DNA from: Leptidea sinapis
Lineage: Eukaryota > Arthropoda > Insecta > Lepidoptera > Pieridae
NCBI RefSeq assembly: GCF_905404315.1
Contig: NC_066275.1
Location: 2,542,001-2,606,000, forward strand
DNA length: 64,000 nt
Direction of reading: 5' to 3'
Position 1 is the stretch's first letter; every line of letters starts with the position of its first letter. The notes beneath the pieces are model-generated. The model made no database searches, was not told the origin of the DNA, and worked only from the letters and a program-made list of their open reading frames with translations. Position numbers and translations under genes: made by a program. Positions 1 through 9,315 of the stretch are shown in pieces.

Positions 1-726
1 GTTCATGGACTTCAGGTTCAACAAATACCGCGGATGTGTTCATACTGTGGTCATAAAATTTATGCTATGTGTACTAACTCAGATAAAACTCTGCTTTACT
101 GATACTGGCTGTTTAGAGAACAGGATAAAGGACGATCAACCGTATTTTACACAAGTGATCTACATATATTTTAAATTCATATAAATATCCTAGAATCCTT
201 TCTCATAAAAATATTTTTATTTGGAAATTGGCCAATTCTATGCTGAAATTTGTATTTAAGGATTAAATTGAAGTAATTAAGTAGAAAATTTATATATTTT
301 ACTACTTCAAAACTATATTCATTTGGCACAACACGTCAATTGTGATGCCAACCCTACACGTTCCGACCACATCATGATATTAAGCTTGATGACACTAAAT
401 AGAAGTTACACATAGGCAAATAATGGTTAGGGTAATAGTTCTGATGTGAAATGGTTTAGCTATTGAGTATGATAGCTTCGTTAGGTTTTATCGTTTAAAG
501 CCTGTGCTAAATAGCATAATTTAGAATCTCTACTAGCACTTCGTTATAATTAGCACCACCACAGTTCGCATTTGCGCAAGTAAGCAAACGTAAAGCTACA
601 AATTCAAATTGTTTTCACTTATACATTAATGATTAAGAATTAAGATGTGACAGAAATAAGATGTGTTCAGTAAAAATAGTCACAAAATATGTAATTGAAC
701 TTTTTTACAATTAACTTAATATTTTA
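1..726. other. AT-rich DNA, nothing recognised
   Basis: No long ORF, RNA gene or familiar repeat is visible on either strand. Short poly-A/T runs only. Confidence 0.5.
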
Positions 727-990
727 TTATTAAAATAAGACGAGCAGGACGTTCAGTTGATGGTGATTGATACGCCCTGCTCATTACAATGCAGTGCCAC
801 TCAGGATTCTTGAAAAACACAAAAATTCTAAGCGGCTTTACAATTGCGCTCGAGACATAAGTTATTAAGTCTCATTTGACTAGTAATTTCACTAGCTTAG
901 GCGCCCTTCAGACCGAAACAAAATAATCCTTACACATTACTGCTTCACGGCAGAATTAGGTGCCGTTGTGGTACCAGTAATGGTAAAAAC
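727..990 (-). mobile_element. SINE-like family S, diverged copy lacking its 5' end
   Basis: Read on the minus strand this matches the ~300-bp family seen again at 1978, 7467, 12538, 35238, 57992 and elsewhere. Recognisable parts are the GACGAGCAGGACGTTCAG end, the paired 'aattcta/ctcaggattcttga' segments, and 'cactgcttcacggcag'. Similarity stops near 985, before the block 'gccggctagattatgg' that begins complete copies. The 3' A-tail is decayed. Confidence 0.8.
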
Positions 991-1977
991 TGATTATAAT
1001 TTTGGATATCAATGGAATCTTAGTAAAATCGATGTTTTTTTATACTATTTGGCAGACAGCAGTACGTTCGCATATAAAGTTGTAGAAAACGTGGAATATA
1101 ATGGTTAAATAATTAATTTACCATAAATTATATATTTAATATAAAATGAACGGATACTTACTAAATTATTTAAAAGAAAAAAATACTTTAAAAAAATCTT
1201 TACTCTCAATTTTTCAGTATCAAACTAGTTTACGTACCGCTTTTAAAAATTGAATCGCCGTTATGTATTTATGCATTAAATTTCCGAACGCTTGCACTGA
1301 ATTTGATAATTCTTTTTTTTTGGGTTTGTTATTGTGAAGAAAAGGTTTTTACAACTGAAAAATCTATTCGATTTGTTAAAAATTGCAGGTTAACTCAGTT
1401 AAGAGCATGCAAAATCAGGTCAGCTAGTATTTAATATAAGAAAATTTTAAATAGATTTGTGTGAATACTATACATAGTTAAGTTTAAGTTATTGCTTGCT
1501 ATCAAAAAGATTAGCAGTAGCATGTACTTATGTTTTGATATACAAATACAATATAATACAAATAAATTCTTCCCAAATTACAAAACATGAAAATGTAGAA
1601 TGTAAAAATAAAATAAAATAAAAATATAAATATTTTTGCGCAGATAACTCAAATATTTTGCCCGTTAACATGTCAAAGCGACCCACTTAATTCTCGAGTT
1701 GTAATAACCTTTTACAAAAATGTACTCACAAATATATTTTTGCGTCTTGATAAATTAATCACCCCAAATTACAAGACACATTTTGATTACAGCGAGCGTT
1801 CGTGAAAGTTGAAAGGGAACAAATAATTACAATGTTCGATCAATCATTAGGAAAACTAACGAGGATAACTCAATTATGTGCGATTTATTGTAATTGATTA
1901 GCTAAGCTTTTCAGCCGAGGGATTCGTTTAATTAATTTGGTAAGTTTTGTTAGAAATATACGTACGTAGGTAACTTT
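991..1977. other. AT-rich DNA, nothing recognised
   Basis: No supported gene. The short string AGGTCAGCTAG|T near 1418 resembles the 3' end of the Helitron family described below, but nothing upstream supports a copy. Confidence 0.45.
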
Positions 1978-2288
1978 ACCAGTGGGAGGCTGCTTTGCAC
2001 AGGAAGCCGGCTAGATTATGGGTACCAAAACAGCCGTGAAGCAGTAATGTGTAAACACTGTGTTTCGGACTGAAGGGCACCGTAGCTAGTGAAATTTCTG
2101 GGCAAATGAGACTTAACGTCTTATGTATCAAGGTGACGGGCGCAATTGTAGTGCCACTCAGAATTTTTGAGTTTTTTAAAGAATCCTGAGTGGTACTGCT
2201 TTATAATGGGTAGGGCGTATCAATTATCAGCAGCTGAAAGTCCTGCTCGTCTCGTCCCTTATTTTCATAAAAAATACTTAATTTCATC
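1978..2288 (+). mobile_element. SINE-like family S, near full length
   Basis: Starts 'accagtgggaggctgctttgcacagg' in two halves, runs through 'gtagctagtgaaat' and 'ctgggcaaatgagactt', and ends 'ctcgtctcgtcccttattttcataaaaaa'-like. The A-rich end and 5' truncations in other copies point to retroposition. I see no clear Pol III A and B boxes, so the 5' head is of unknown origin. The 60-codon ORF inside is incidental. Confidence 0.85.
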
Positions 2289-2519
2289 AGCGCGTATTGC
2301 CAACGGATGTTATCCATCGAGCTTTATAATTACTAAGTCTAATGGTTGATAAAAAAAATGTAGCATCGGATTGCGAAGCTGTTACAATTTTCACAACATT
2401 CTTGAGAGATATACCTGTTTACACTACAATTTTTTTGAATTCATCACCAAACTCCGTTCTTTCACTATTGAGAGATAATATGATTCTTGAATGTGATCTT
2501 TAAATTTGATCAAGTTTCT

Positions 2520-2663
2520 GGCTCTGATGTTATAAAAGCCTTTATATCTTTTATAAATAATGTGACAAATGATCTTTGGGACATATCAGTTAGAATCTGT
2601 CAAGTCTTTGATTGATATTGTTGCACCAGATTTAGTTGTAATATTTAACAATTATATAGAATA
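2520..2663 (+). pseudogene. L2/CR1-like LINE reverse transcriptase fragment (left half)
   Basis: The plus strand reads LIDIVAPDLVVIFNNYIEY, which fits the segment just before the first conserved block of non-LTR reverse transcriptases (usual form '...P.L..IFN.SI..G.FP'). The frame runs straight into the fragment resuming at 2979 once the Helitron between them is removed. The LINE is therefore older than the Helitron. The 5' limit is uncertain. Confidence 0.6.
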
Positions 2664-2978
2664 CTAGCTGACCCAGCAAACGTTGTATTGCCGATATTAA
2701 AATCGCGATACAATAGTAACTGTTGATCGTAGATGGGTGAAAAATTGAAGTTGTATGTATTTTTTAATGCTGACTCATAATCAAACAAATTTAAAAAAAA
2801 ATGTCAAAAAATTGTCAAAAAAATTCGTTAACCTCTAAACATTTGAGGGGATGAAAAATAGATGTTGTCCGATTCTCAGACCTACCCAATATGTACTCAA
2901 AATTTCATGAGATTCGGTCAAGCCGTTTCGGAGGAGTTCAGTGTTTAACACCATGACATGAGAATTTTATATATTAGA
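2664..2978 (-). mobile_element. Non-autonomous Helitron, family H1
   Basis: On the minus strand it begins TCTAATATATAAAATTCTC and ends GCTGGGTCAGCTAG, giving the 5'-TC and 3'-CTRR termini of Helitrons, with a small GCTG-GGT-CAGC hairpin at the 3' end. It sits exactly between A (2663) and T (2979) and has no target duplication: removing it restores an open LINE reading frame. It has no ORF, so it would depend on a Rep/helicase supplied elsewhere. Other copies lie at 18650 and 37492. The hairpin overlaps the CTAG end more closely than is usual. Confidence 0.8.
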
Positions 2979-3165
2979 TGGTGAATTTCGTGACCTAATG
3001 AAATATAGTAAAGTAGTTCCACTGTTTATATCAGGTTGTACCTGTAATAGGAACTCACTATAGACCAATATCTGTACTACACAAAAAAAAAAAATTTTCA
3101 TAAGTGTCATTTCCGTGACCTACATAAAGTTATTTCTGATTCGATTTTGATTTGATTTGAATGTT
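2979..3165 (+). pseudogene. L2/CR1-like LINE fragment (right half) with 3' end
   Basis: Continues from 2663 with GEFRDLMKYSKVVPLF, matching the reverse transcriptase block that normally reads KVVPLFKSG...NYRPISVLP. After about 3080 the sequence jumps to the 3' UTR motif 'cataagtgtcatttccgtgacctacat' and a (TTTGA)n-type tail. Most of the reverse transcriptase and all of the C-terminal domain are therefore deleted. The tail matches those at 19440-19745 and 38599-39097, which links that 3' UTR family to this reverse transcriptase. Confidence 0.65.
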
Positions 3166-4205
3166 ATAATGTTCTTAGTTCTAAGTGACAATCGATAAAG
3201 TTATTTAACGTAAATAGCATCTTTGCATACCTTCACTCATAGTATTGAGATGGGGTTACTTAAAAATTAAATGTATTACAAGCTATTTTACGTGCTTATT
3301 TATCGACGTATTATTTCAATCAACTTAATTTTTTTATTCTTGAACCGATTGAAATGAAATGATTATCAAACATTACGAAAAACACACAACAATGAACCAC
3401 TGTAGTCTCTGAGGTTTGTGTGTACAAACATAATAACATAAACGCCTCAATATTATTTTATTTGCCTCATTTCCATTAAAAGTAAGTCTAAAAAAGTAGT
3501 TTATCTAGTTATAACATAATCATATTATTGAATACTTATACGGCGTATAGCATAAACAAAATAAGAAAAAATCCCAATTGCAAAAATTACATTAACTCTA
3601 CACAAAACGGTCTAATGTCTAACACAAAAAAATCTAAAAAACTACAAACATAATGTAATATAATAAATATCCTTACATGCAAAGCAAATTCTCTAGCGTT
3701 GTTTCCTCGAATACTCCCTATTTTCCGATACTAAAGAAAAATCTTCATGTAATATTATGTACTCGTAGTTTGAAATATTTTCTCATAACTTTTCTAATTT
3801 GACATCGTTCGTGATCAGAAACTATCGACTGGATAAGATTGCTGGAAATGACGCCTTTGATATTCCAACATGTAATTAAAACTCATAGCTACACTACAAT
3901 TTTCGCTTACAAGGATATGTACGAGTTTTTGCCCAAAATTTAATTACTAAGTAAATACAAACAAGTTTATTTCTCTACGTTTCTTTCTGGTCTACTTTTG
4001 ATGTGAGTTCTTAATCAAAGATACTTTTTAATTTTATAATTAAACGCGTTTGAGATTATAATTTTCATATATGCCCTGAACGTTTGCGTTAGTTATCAAA
4101 GCTGCCTGTGGCTCACCTAAACAGAGATCTAAATTTGGATAACACTGTAGTGAATGGGGACTTGGAAACATTGACTTTGATTTTGAAAAACTAGCTAGCA
4201 TCAAG
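3166..4205. other. AT-rich DNA, nothing recognised
   Basis: No ORF, repeat or RNA gene that I can support. Around 4206-4235 a faint copy of the Daphne 3' end ('acttgatgttaagtgatcac') precedes the clearer copy that follows. Confidence 0.45.
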
Positions 4206-4251
4206 TAACCCACTTGATGTTAAGTGATCACTACAGCTCAACACTATAACT

Positions 4252-5525
4252 GTTTTTTTTTTTATGGAATAGGAAGACAAACGAGCGTACGGGTCACCTG
4301 GTGTTAAGTGATCACCGCCGCCCACATTCTCTTGCAACACCAGAGGAATCACAAGAGCGTTGCCGGCCTTTAAGGAAGCTGTACGCGCTTTTTTTGAAGA
4401 TACCCATGTCGTATCGTCCCGGAAACACCGCACAAGGAAGCTCATTCCACAGCTTTGTAGTACGTGGAAGAAAGCTCATTGAAAACCGCACTGTGGAGGA
4501 CCGCCACATATCCAAATGGTGGGGATGATATCCTAACTTGTGGCGTGTCGTGCGTAGGTGGAATTTGGCGGCAGGAATCAGGTTAAACAGCTCTTCGGAA
4601 CAATCCCCGTGATAAATAAACAGTTTGACTTGGGTTGCCAGCCTTTTAGGTGTACACACTTGTTTTAAAGATACTTATGTCGTATCGTCCTGGAAACACC
4701 AAAGAAGCTCATTTCACAACTAGGTACAACCAAGTTGTAAAATATGCTGTGGAATAGAATTCCTTGAAAACCACCCTATAGAATAATACCACACATCAAG
4801 ATAGTGGGGATGATATTCTACTTTGTGGCGGATCGTGCGCAAGTGGAATTTGGCAGCAAAAATCAGGTCAAACTGCTCTCCGGAACACTCCTCTTGATAA
4901 ATGCGGACGAAAACACACTGAAGTGACATGTCTACGCAACGCCAAGGGATCTAGCCGTTTACAGAGTACTGGATCCCCAAGATCGTTCGTAAGTGGAATT
5001 TGGCAGCAGGAATCAAGTCAAACAGCTCTCCGGTACACTCCTCTTGATAAATACGTACGAAAATACAATGAAGTGACATCTCTACGCAACGCCAAGGGAT
5101 CTAGCTATTCAGTCGAGTCGAGTTGGGGGTAAATATAATGCACAATAGATCCGCTATCTCTTTTGCCGTATGAGCAAAGGTTCGATACGCAGCCGCGACA
5201 GGAATAGTTGATTGACGTTGGCAAGAGCAGCTTGCGACAACGCCCAGAACCTGAATGTTCCAGTCGGTTGACTTGAAAGCTGCTCGTCTATTTTGATGAC
5301 GTGCTTTGCCGCTTAAGGAATCTGGAGCACGGTTGTGTTTTTTCATAAGATCTTCGCAGTTCAAATCGTTTGTGCTCAGCGCCGCAACCCAGGTTCCATA
5401 TACCTGTTTTTTGTTCTCTCAGGATGACGTGTAGTAAGCAGAAGTTCTAAAAAAGACAGCATGTGGCTATCCGCGTCTGGGACCCGCGTTGGTGATTAAA
5501 CCACTTAGGACTGACCATGCGCCAA
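4252..5525 (-). pseudogene. Rearranged Daphne/jockey-type LINE ORF2 fragments
   Basis: Minus-strand composite of the family whose intact ORF lies at 40163-43333. From 4252 (A-tail plus 'attccat') to about 4640 it encodes the ORF2 C-terminus, with WRSSTVRF, LPRTTKLWNELPC and FPGRYDMG. From about 4648 to 4975 a second, more diverged C-terminal stretch follows. From about 4982 to 5110 a ~130-bp part of that stretch is repeated. From about 5111 to 5525 comes mid-ORF2 coding (AHTAKE.ADLLC; linker between endonuclease and RT), with a deletion of roughly 370 bp near 5420 relative to the intact copy. Frameshifts and stops throughout: dead. Confidence 0.8.
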
Positions 5526-7020
5526 TGCCAAATAAAATAATTAAGTAAGCGCATTTAAAACGTATATAGTGTTTTACTTTGTACGATGGTAAAGAACCCT
5601 TTGTGCACAATTCCCTCTCGAACTTGACTGCTTTGTTTCAGAAACATTATATTATTCCTATGTAAAATAGGGCACTAGTCTTTGATGAGAACTTCATAGT
5701 ACAAAGGAGAAGAACACCCCTTTAGTTCGTCAAGCATATGCAAACATGTCGCTTTGTGTTTTAAGTATCGATCACCAGTCTAAAGGTAATCCTTTGACCA
5801 ATATATTTCGTTACGTTTGCGAAGGTAGATAGCAAAATGCTGTTTCCTATGTTCAAAGCAGTCAGTTTACCATATTATCAATACCACCGATCTATATAGC
5901 GACATTCAAGATATTTTATTTCGGAATTTCACATATTATCTTGCTTGTTTACTTGTTCTGTTGGCTATTGGTCGCCAAGAAAATATCTAAAACGTTATTC
6001 TTATTTTTATTCGTGGTTCAACACAATATTCATTTATTGCGCTATCATACACAAAAAATTAAAATTTATATTACATAAAAAATAAAACGATTGAGAACTA
6101 GTACAATTATTTTAAGTTTATCTCTCAGAAAAATCAACTTTCATCCATAATTTCAGAACACCATCGAACGACAAGCACTTGTATAATAATTTTAAGATCT
6201 GCGTTGTGCATGAACCTCTAAACTGCATATGAAGTCCTGGTACATGTTGCTTGCATGACACATGATTTCAATTGCTATGATGGACATTACTACACAGTAG
6301 TGATGGATATTTAGGTACATTACTATCACCCGTAGATTGAAGATGGACACCAGATTCGCTTTCAGCATATGTAAATGAGTTCGCAATTATTAGTCTGTGA
6401 CGTGTGTTACGTTTTCATGATTTCGTTCTGGACGATTTGTACACTGAAATAGATAACAACGTCCCATATTTTAATAATAACTGAAATCACCATGGCACCC
6501 ATTATTTGTTGGAAGCCGATTAACTAGGTCCTATCAAAAAAATCGCATCACTTATATTTTGAAGACAGACATTATACACTTTTTGGTACGAACGTCTATT
6601 CACGGAACCTCGACAAGCTAGCAAGGTTTGTTGGAAGGTACAAAAATCCTCTTAATATATCCTCATTTTCTTAAAATAGTGCCACTAATTCTTAACACAA
6701 ATATAATGTCCCCATAGTGGCATTATGGCGGCATTTTTACTGGCGGAAAGAATAATTAATCACAACAAGAATATTTCAGTCATAAGTAATCAAAAAATAA
6801 TAAATATTGTAAGCGAAATAGGATTAGCTACGAAATCCGAGTGTAAATTCAACGGATTATTGAATGAGTTTTACATAAATTGGCCATTTTATTGCCTTAG
6901 TCGCAACTTTACTTACGATCAAAGGCTTACTTGAAGCCTGATTAGGGAAAGAACGACGAATTTCGAGGAATCTGAATTTGTATAGCATGGTTTAAATTTC
7001 AAATTTGTTTATGGCGAACT
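5526..7020. other. AT-rich DNA, nothing recognised
   Basis: No supported gene. The 35-nt segment from about 6257 ('gacacatgatttcaattgct...') recurs with a few mismatches near 10335, which may be the trace of an old repeat. Confidence 0.45.
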
Positions 7021-7029
7021 ATTAAGTTA

Positions 7030-7305
7030 ATATTTAAGTTTGAAAAACAAAATTTTATGAATATTGCGGGACTCGAACGCACGACCTCTCTTAGAGGTGA
7101 ACAAACCGTACAAGATTTTATGACGATACGTCACTCGAACGGTTAGCTCAGTTGGTTAGAGCACTGGCACGGAAAGCCAGAGCTAGTGGGTTCGAGTCCC
7201 GAATCGTTTATAAAATTTAGTTTTTCATATTTTATTCGTGTATTAATCCTAGAAGTGAGGGTTGTCACTATAAAATCATAATAAATTGTTTAATATTTAA
7301 GTTAT
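7030..7305 (+). repeat. tRNA-like inverted-repeat element, copy E1
   Basis: The core at 7137-7210 folds as a tRNA: acceptor GAACGGT/ATCGTTT, D arm with TAGCTCAGTTGG (box A-like), anticodon stem CTGGC/GCCAG, five-base variable loop, and T arm with GGTTCGAGTCC (box B-like). The seven-base anticodon loop would present GGA, but base 33 is C instead of U. The downstream arm (7185-7300) ends in 'cctagaagtgagggtt' and is mirrored in part at 7040-7080. A short stretch, 'acaaaccgtacaagatttta', lies upstream of the core. No A-tail. Other copies at 26111, 61968 and 62253 carry the same modules in different arrangements. It is unlikely to be a working tRNA gene. Confidence 0.7.
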
Positions 7306-7466
7306 TCAATTCAGGAATACAATTTACAGATTTAATATTTTTTGCTTCCAAATATAAACATAAGAATTTGTAATGTAACAGGTTGTTATAATGTTTTGAT
7401 ATAGGCACATATATATTAATTTTCAGCGCATTTATGGAGTTTTTATTTAAGCAAGATTATTTTACT

Positions 7467-7790
7467 ACCAGTGGGAGGCCCCTTTCCACAGGATGCCGCC
7501 AAGATTTTGGGTACCACAACGATGCCTATTTCTGCCGTGAAGCAGTAATGTGTAAGCATTACTGTCTTTCGGTCTGGAGGGTGCTGTAGCTAGTGGAATT
7601 TCTGGGCAAATGAAACTTAACATCTTATGTCTCAAGGAGACGAGCACAGTTGTTGTGCCGTTCAGTATTTTTGGGTTTATTAAGAATCTTGAGCGGCAAT
7701 GCATTGTAATGGGCAGGACATAATATCAATTACCATCAGCCTGAACGTCCTGCTCGACTCGTCCCTTATTGTCATAAAAAAAGATATACT
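7467..7790 (+). mobile_element. SINE-like family S, full length
   Basis: Runs from 'ctaccagtgggaggcccctttccac' to 'cccttattgtcataaaaaaag'. All internal blocks are present in order. A few substitutions break the 'gccggctagat' block. Confidence 0.85.
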
Positions 7791-8485
7791 TAAACACGAG
7801 TCGCTATGGCTCGTGTTTGAATAAATAATCATTTGCAAAAAAATTATCAACAGTAATATTATAACAATCGTATAATTATTATCTTGTTAAACAAATCCAT
7901 ATAGGGTTTACTGTGGGTCAAGCAAGAGAACGTGTATTTGAATATCAAAGCGTTCTGAGATTCAGAAGCGTTATAAGACTGGTATTCATAATTATAAGGT
8001 TTTGAAAAAGCTTAGATACCTGTTCAAAATAAAGAAGAAAAATGATTTATAAAAATAAAACCATTTTAAAAAACATTTTGTAGTAATGTATTCACAATAC
8101 TTTTCAGTACAACAAACTACTAACCAACACCGTGTATATGAATTTCAAAGCGTTTTCAGAATTAGGTTAAAGGCATGTTGCGGAGCGATGCAGTCTAAAC
8201 AATAAGCCTATTCAATACAACGGTTATTGATTTTAACGCCTGTATTGTTCGCTGGCCCGCGTTAATATTTTTATTTCTATATTATCTCGTGTGAAATATA
8301 AATATTCGGCCAATTATCTATTGTTGCATCGAAATTTTATACGGGAACTACGAGTATGTGGGATGAATAACACTGAGATTTTAGGAGAAACCTTCTATTT
8401 CTTCTCACACACTAAAAATCGTTTTGACGAATACGGTATTAAGTGGCACAATCCTTTTATATAAGCATATATAACTTGACTGCGC
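7791..8485. other. No gene; small hairpin at its left edge
   Basis: A 9-bp inverted repeat AAACACGAG/CTCGTGTTT with a nine-base loop lies at about 7792-7818. Two ~28-nt direct repeats ('cgtgtat.tgaat.tcaaagcgtt') lie near 7930 and 8131. Otherwise nothing is recognised. Confidence 0.4.
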
Positions 8486-8547
8486 TGAATCAGTAATGTG
8501 CAAGCATTATTGCTTTTGGGTTTGAAGGGCGCAGCTAGCGTAGCTAG
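8486..8547 (+). mobile_element. SINE-like family S, left part of an interrupted copy
   Basis: Matches the 'cagtaatgtgtaaacattactg' to 'gtagctag' segment of the family. The copy resumes at 8916, so 8548-8915 was inserted into it or rearranged within it. Confidence 0.7.
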
Positions 8548-8915
8548 AATCAGGAATATCTGGAATCACATTACTTTTTTTTAAGTAGGTGTTACTTTGT
8601 AGAAATCCATAAGTATCCAAAAGCGTTGAGTTTTCTTTAGAATTGATTCCGAAAATATTTGAATGAACAAACAAATTTGGTCTCCTTACCATTGTTACGT
8701 ATCTTTTCCGGGGGTAATACGTCACAACAGCCGACCAATCACAGCGCGTCATTTCATGGGACGAGAGTATAAAACAGCGGCTCATTTAATTCAGTCTCGT
8801 GCCGGAGTTTGGCGTGTCAGCATCTCCTGAGGATGCCTCGTGTAGTGGCGAATACGTGTCGTAAAGACAAATATAAGCGGAACTAACACTAAAGAAATCT
8901 CAAAACATTTGGATC
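8548..8915 (+). promoter_or_regulatory. Promoter-like repeat module X inside a SINE
   Basis: On the plus strand there is a CCAAT box (8735-8739), a TATA box TATAAAA (8768-8774) and an arthropod-type initiator TCAGT (8791-8795, its A 25 bases from the first T of TATA). A 25-bp block at 8821-8845 follows, then 'gacaaatataagcggaact' and 'caaaacatttggatc'. The module at 32277-32475 has the same order of TATA box, 25-bp block and downstream text, but there the block is reverse-complemented. The layout suggests the Pol II promoter of a transposable element (for example an LTR or a LINE 5' end). I cannot name the family or see its termini. Confidence 0.5.
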
Positions 8916-9003
8916 AAATTACTGCGATAATTAGACTTAACATCTTGTGTCTTGAAGTAACGAGTGCAATTATGACGTCGCTCAGAATTCTGGAGTTTTC
9001 AAA
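8916..9003 (+). mobile_element. SINE-like family S, right part of an interrupted copy
   Basis: Resumes with 'aaattactg.gataattagacttaac' and 'ctcagaattctggagttttc', then decays. The 3' A-tail is missing. Confidence 0.65.
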
Positions 9004-9064
9004 AAACTATATACTATATAATGAAAAAAATATATACTATAACCTAAAACTAAAAACCTTAAAT

Positions 9065-9315
9065 AAACACCAAAATATATTAAAAGGAGTCCCTTTAGGC
9101 AAGGTTCCGAAGATACTGGCAGCGTAGATACCTCTTTTGAATAGCTAGACTAATTCTTTGTTCGAGGTAGCTGTCCGGTCTTCGGTCTCCTGTGATGTCG
9201 ACTAACCTTTTTGCTATTTCCTTAAAAAGCCTTATAGCACTAGGACCCCACGGACCAAAGGTCTCGACACCGAAAGGGACAAAATCATATTCGGAGCCTA
9301 GACCCCTGAATATGG
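9065..9315 (-). pseudogene. LINE C-terminal coding fragment with PFGVETFGPWGP motif
   Basis: The minus strand reads FRGLGSEYDFVPFGVETFG, then PWGPSAIRLFKEIAKRLVDI and TGDRRPDSYLEQRISLAIQ. I recall this pattern ('..FVPF.VET.GPWGP...TGD.R...FL.QRIS.AIQ') from the C-termini of proteins encoded by animal non-LTR elements. The frame breaks near 9100, just before the residues that usually follow. A second, different piece of the same kind of protein lies at 28248-28540. Confidence 0.55.

Noticed and set aside
7137..7210. Functional tRNA-Ser(GGA) gene
   Set aside because: The anticodon loop has C at position 33, the variable loop is five bases where serine tRNAs have a long arm, and the structure is part of a multi-copy repeat.
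8815..8860. Hammerhead-ribozyme-like core (CTGAGGA...GGCGAA) in module X
   Set aside because: CTGANGA and GAA are present, but there is an extra base between the core and helix II, helix III does not pair next to GAA, and helix I would be only two pairs. The second module has the block inverted. Not enough to call a ribozyme.
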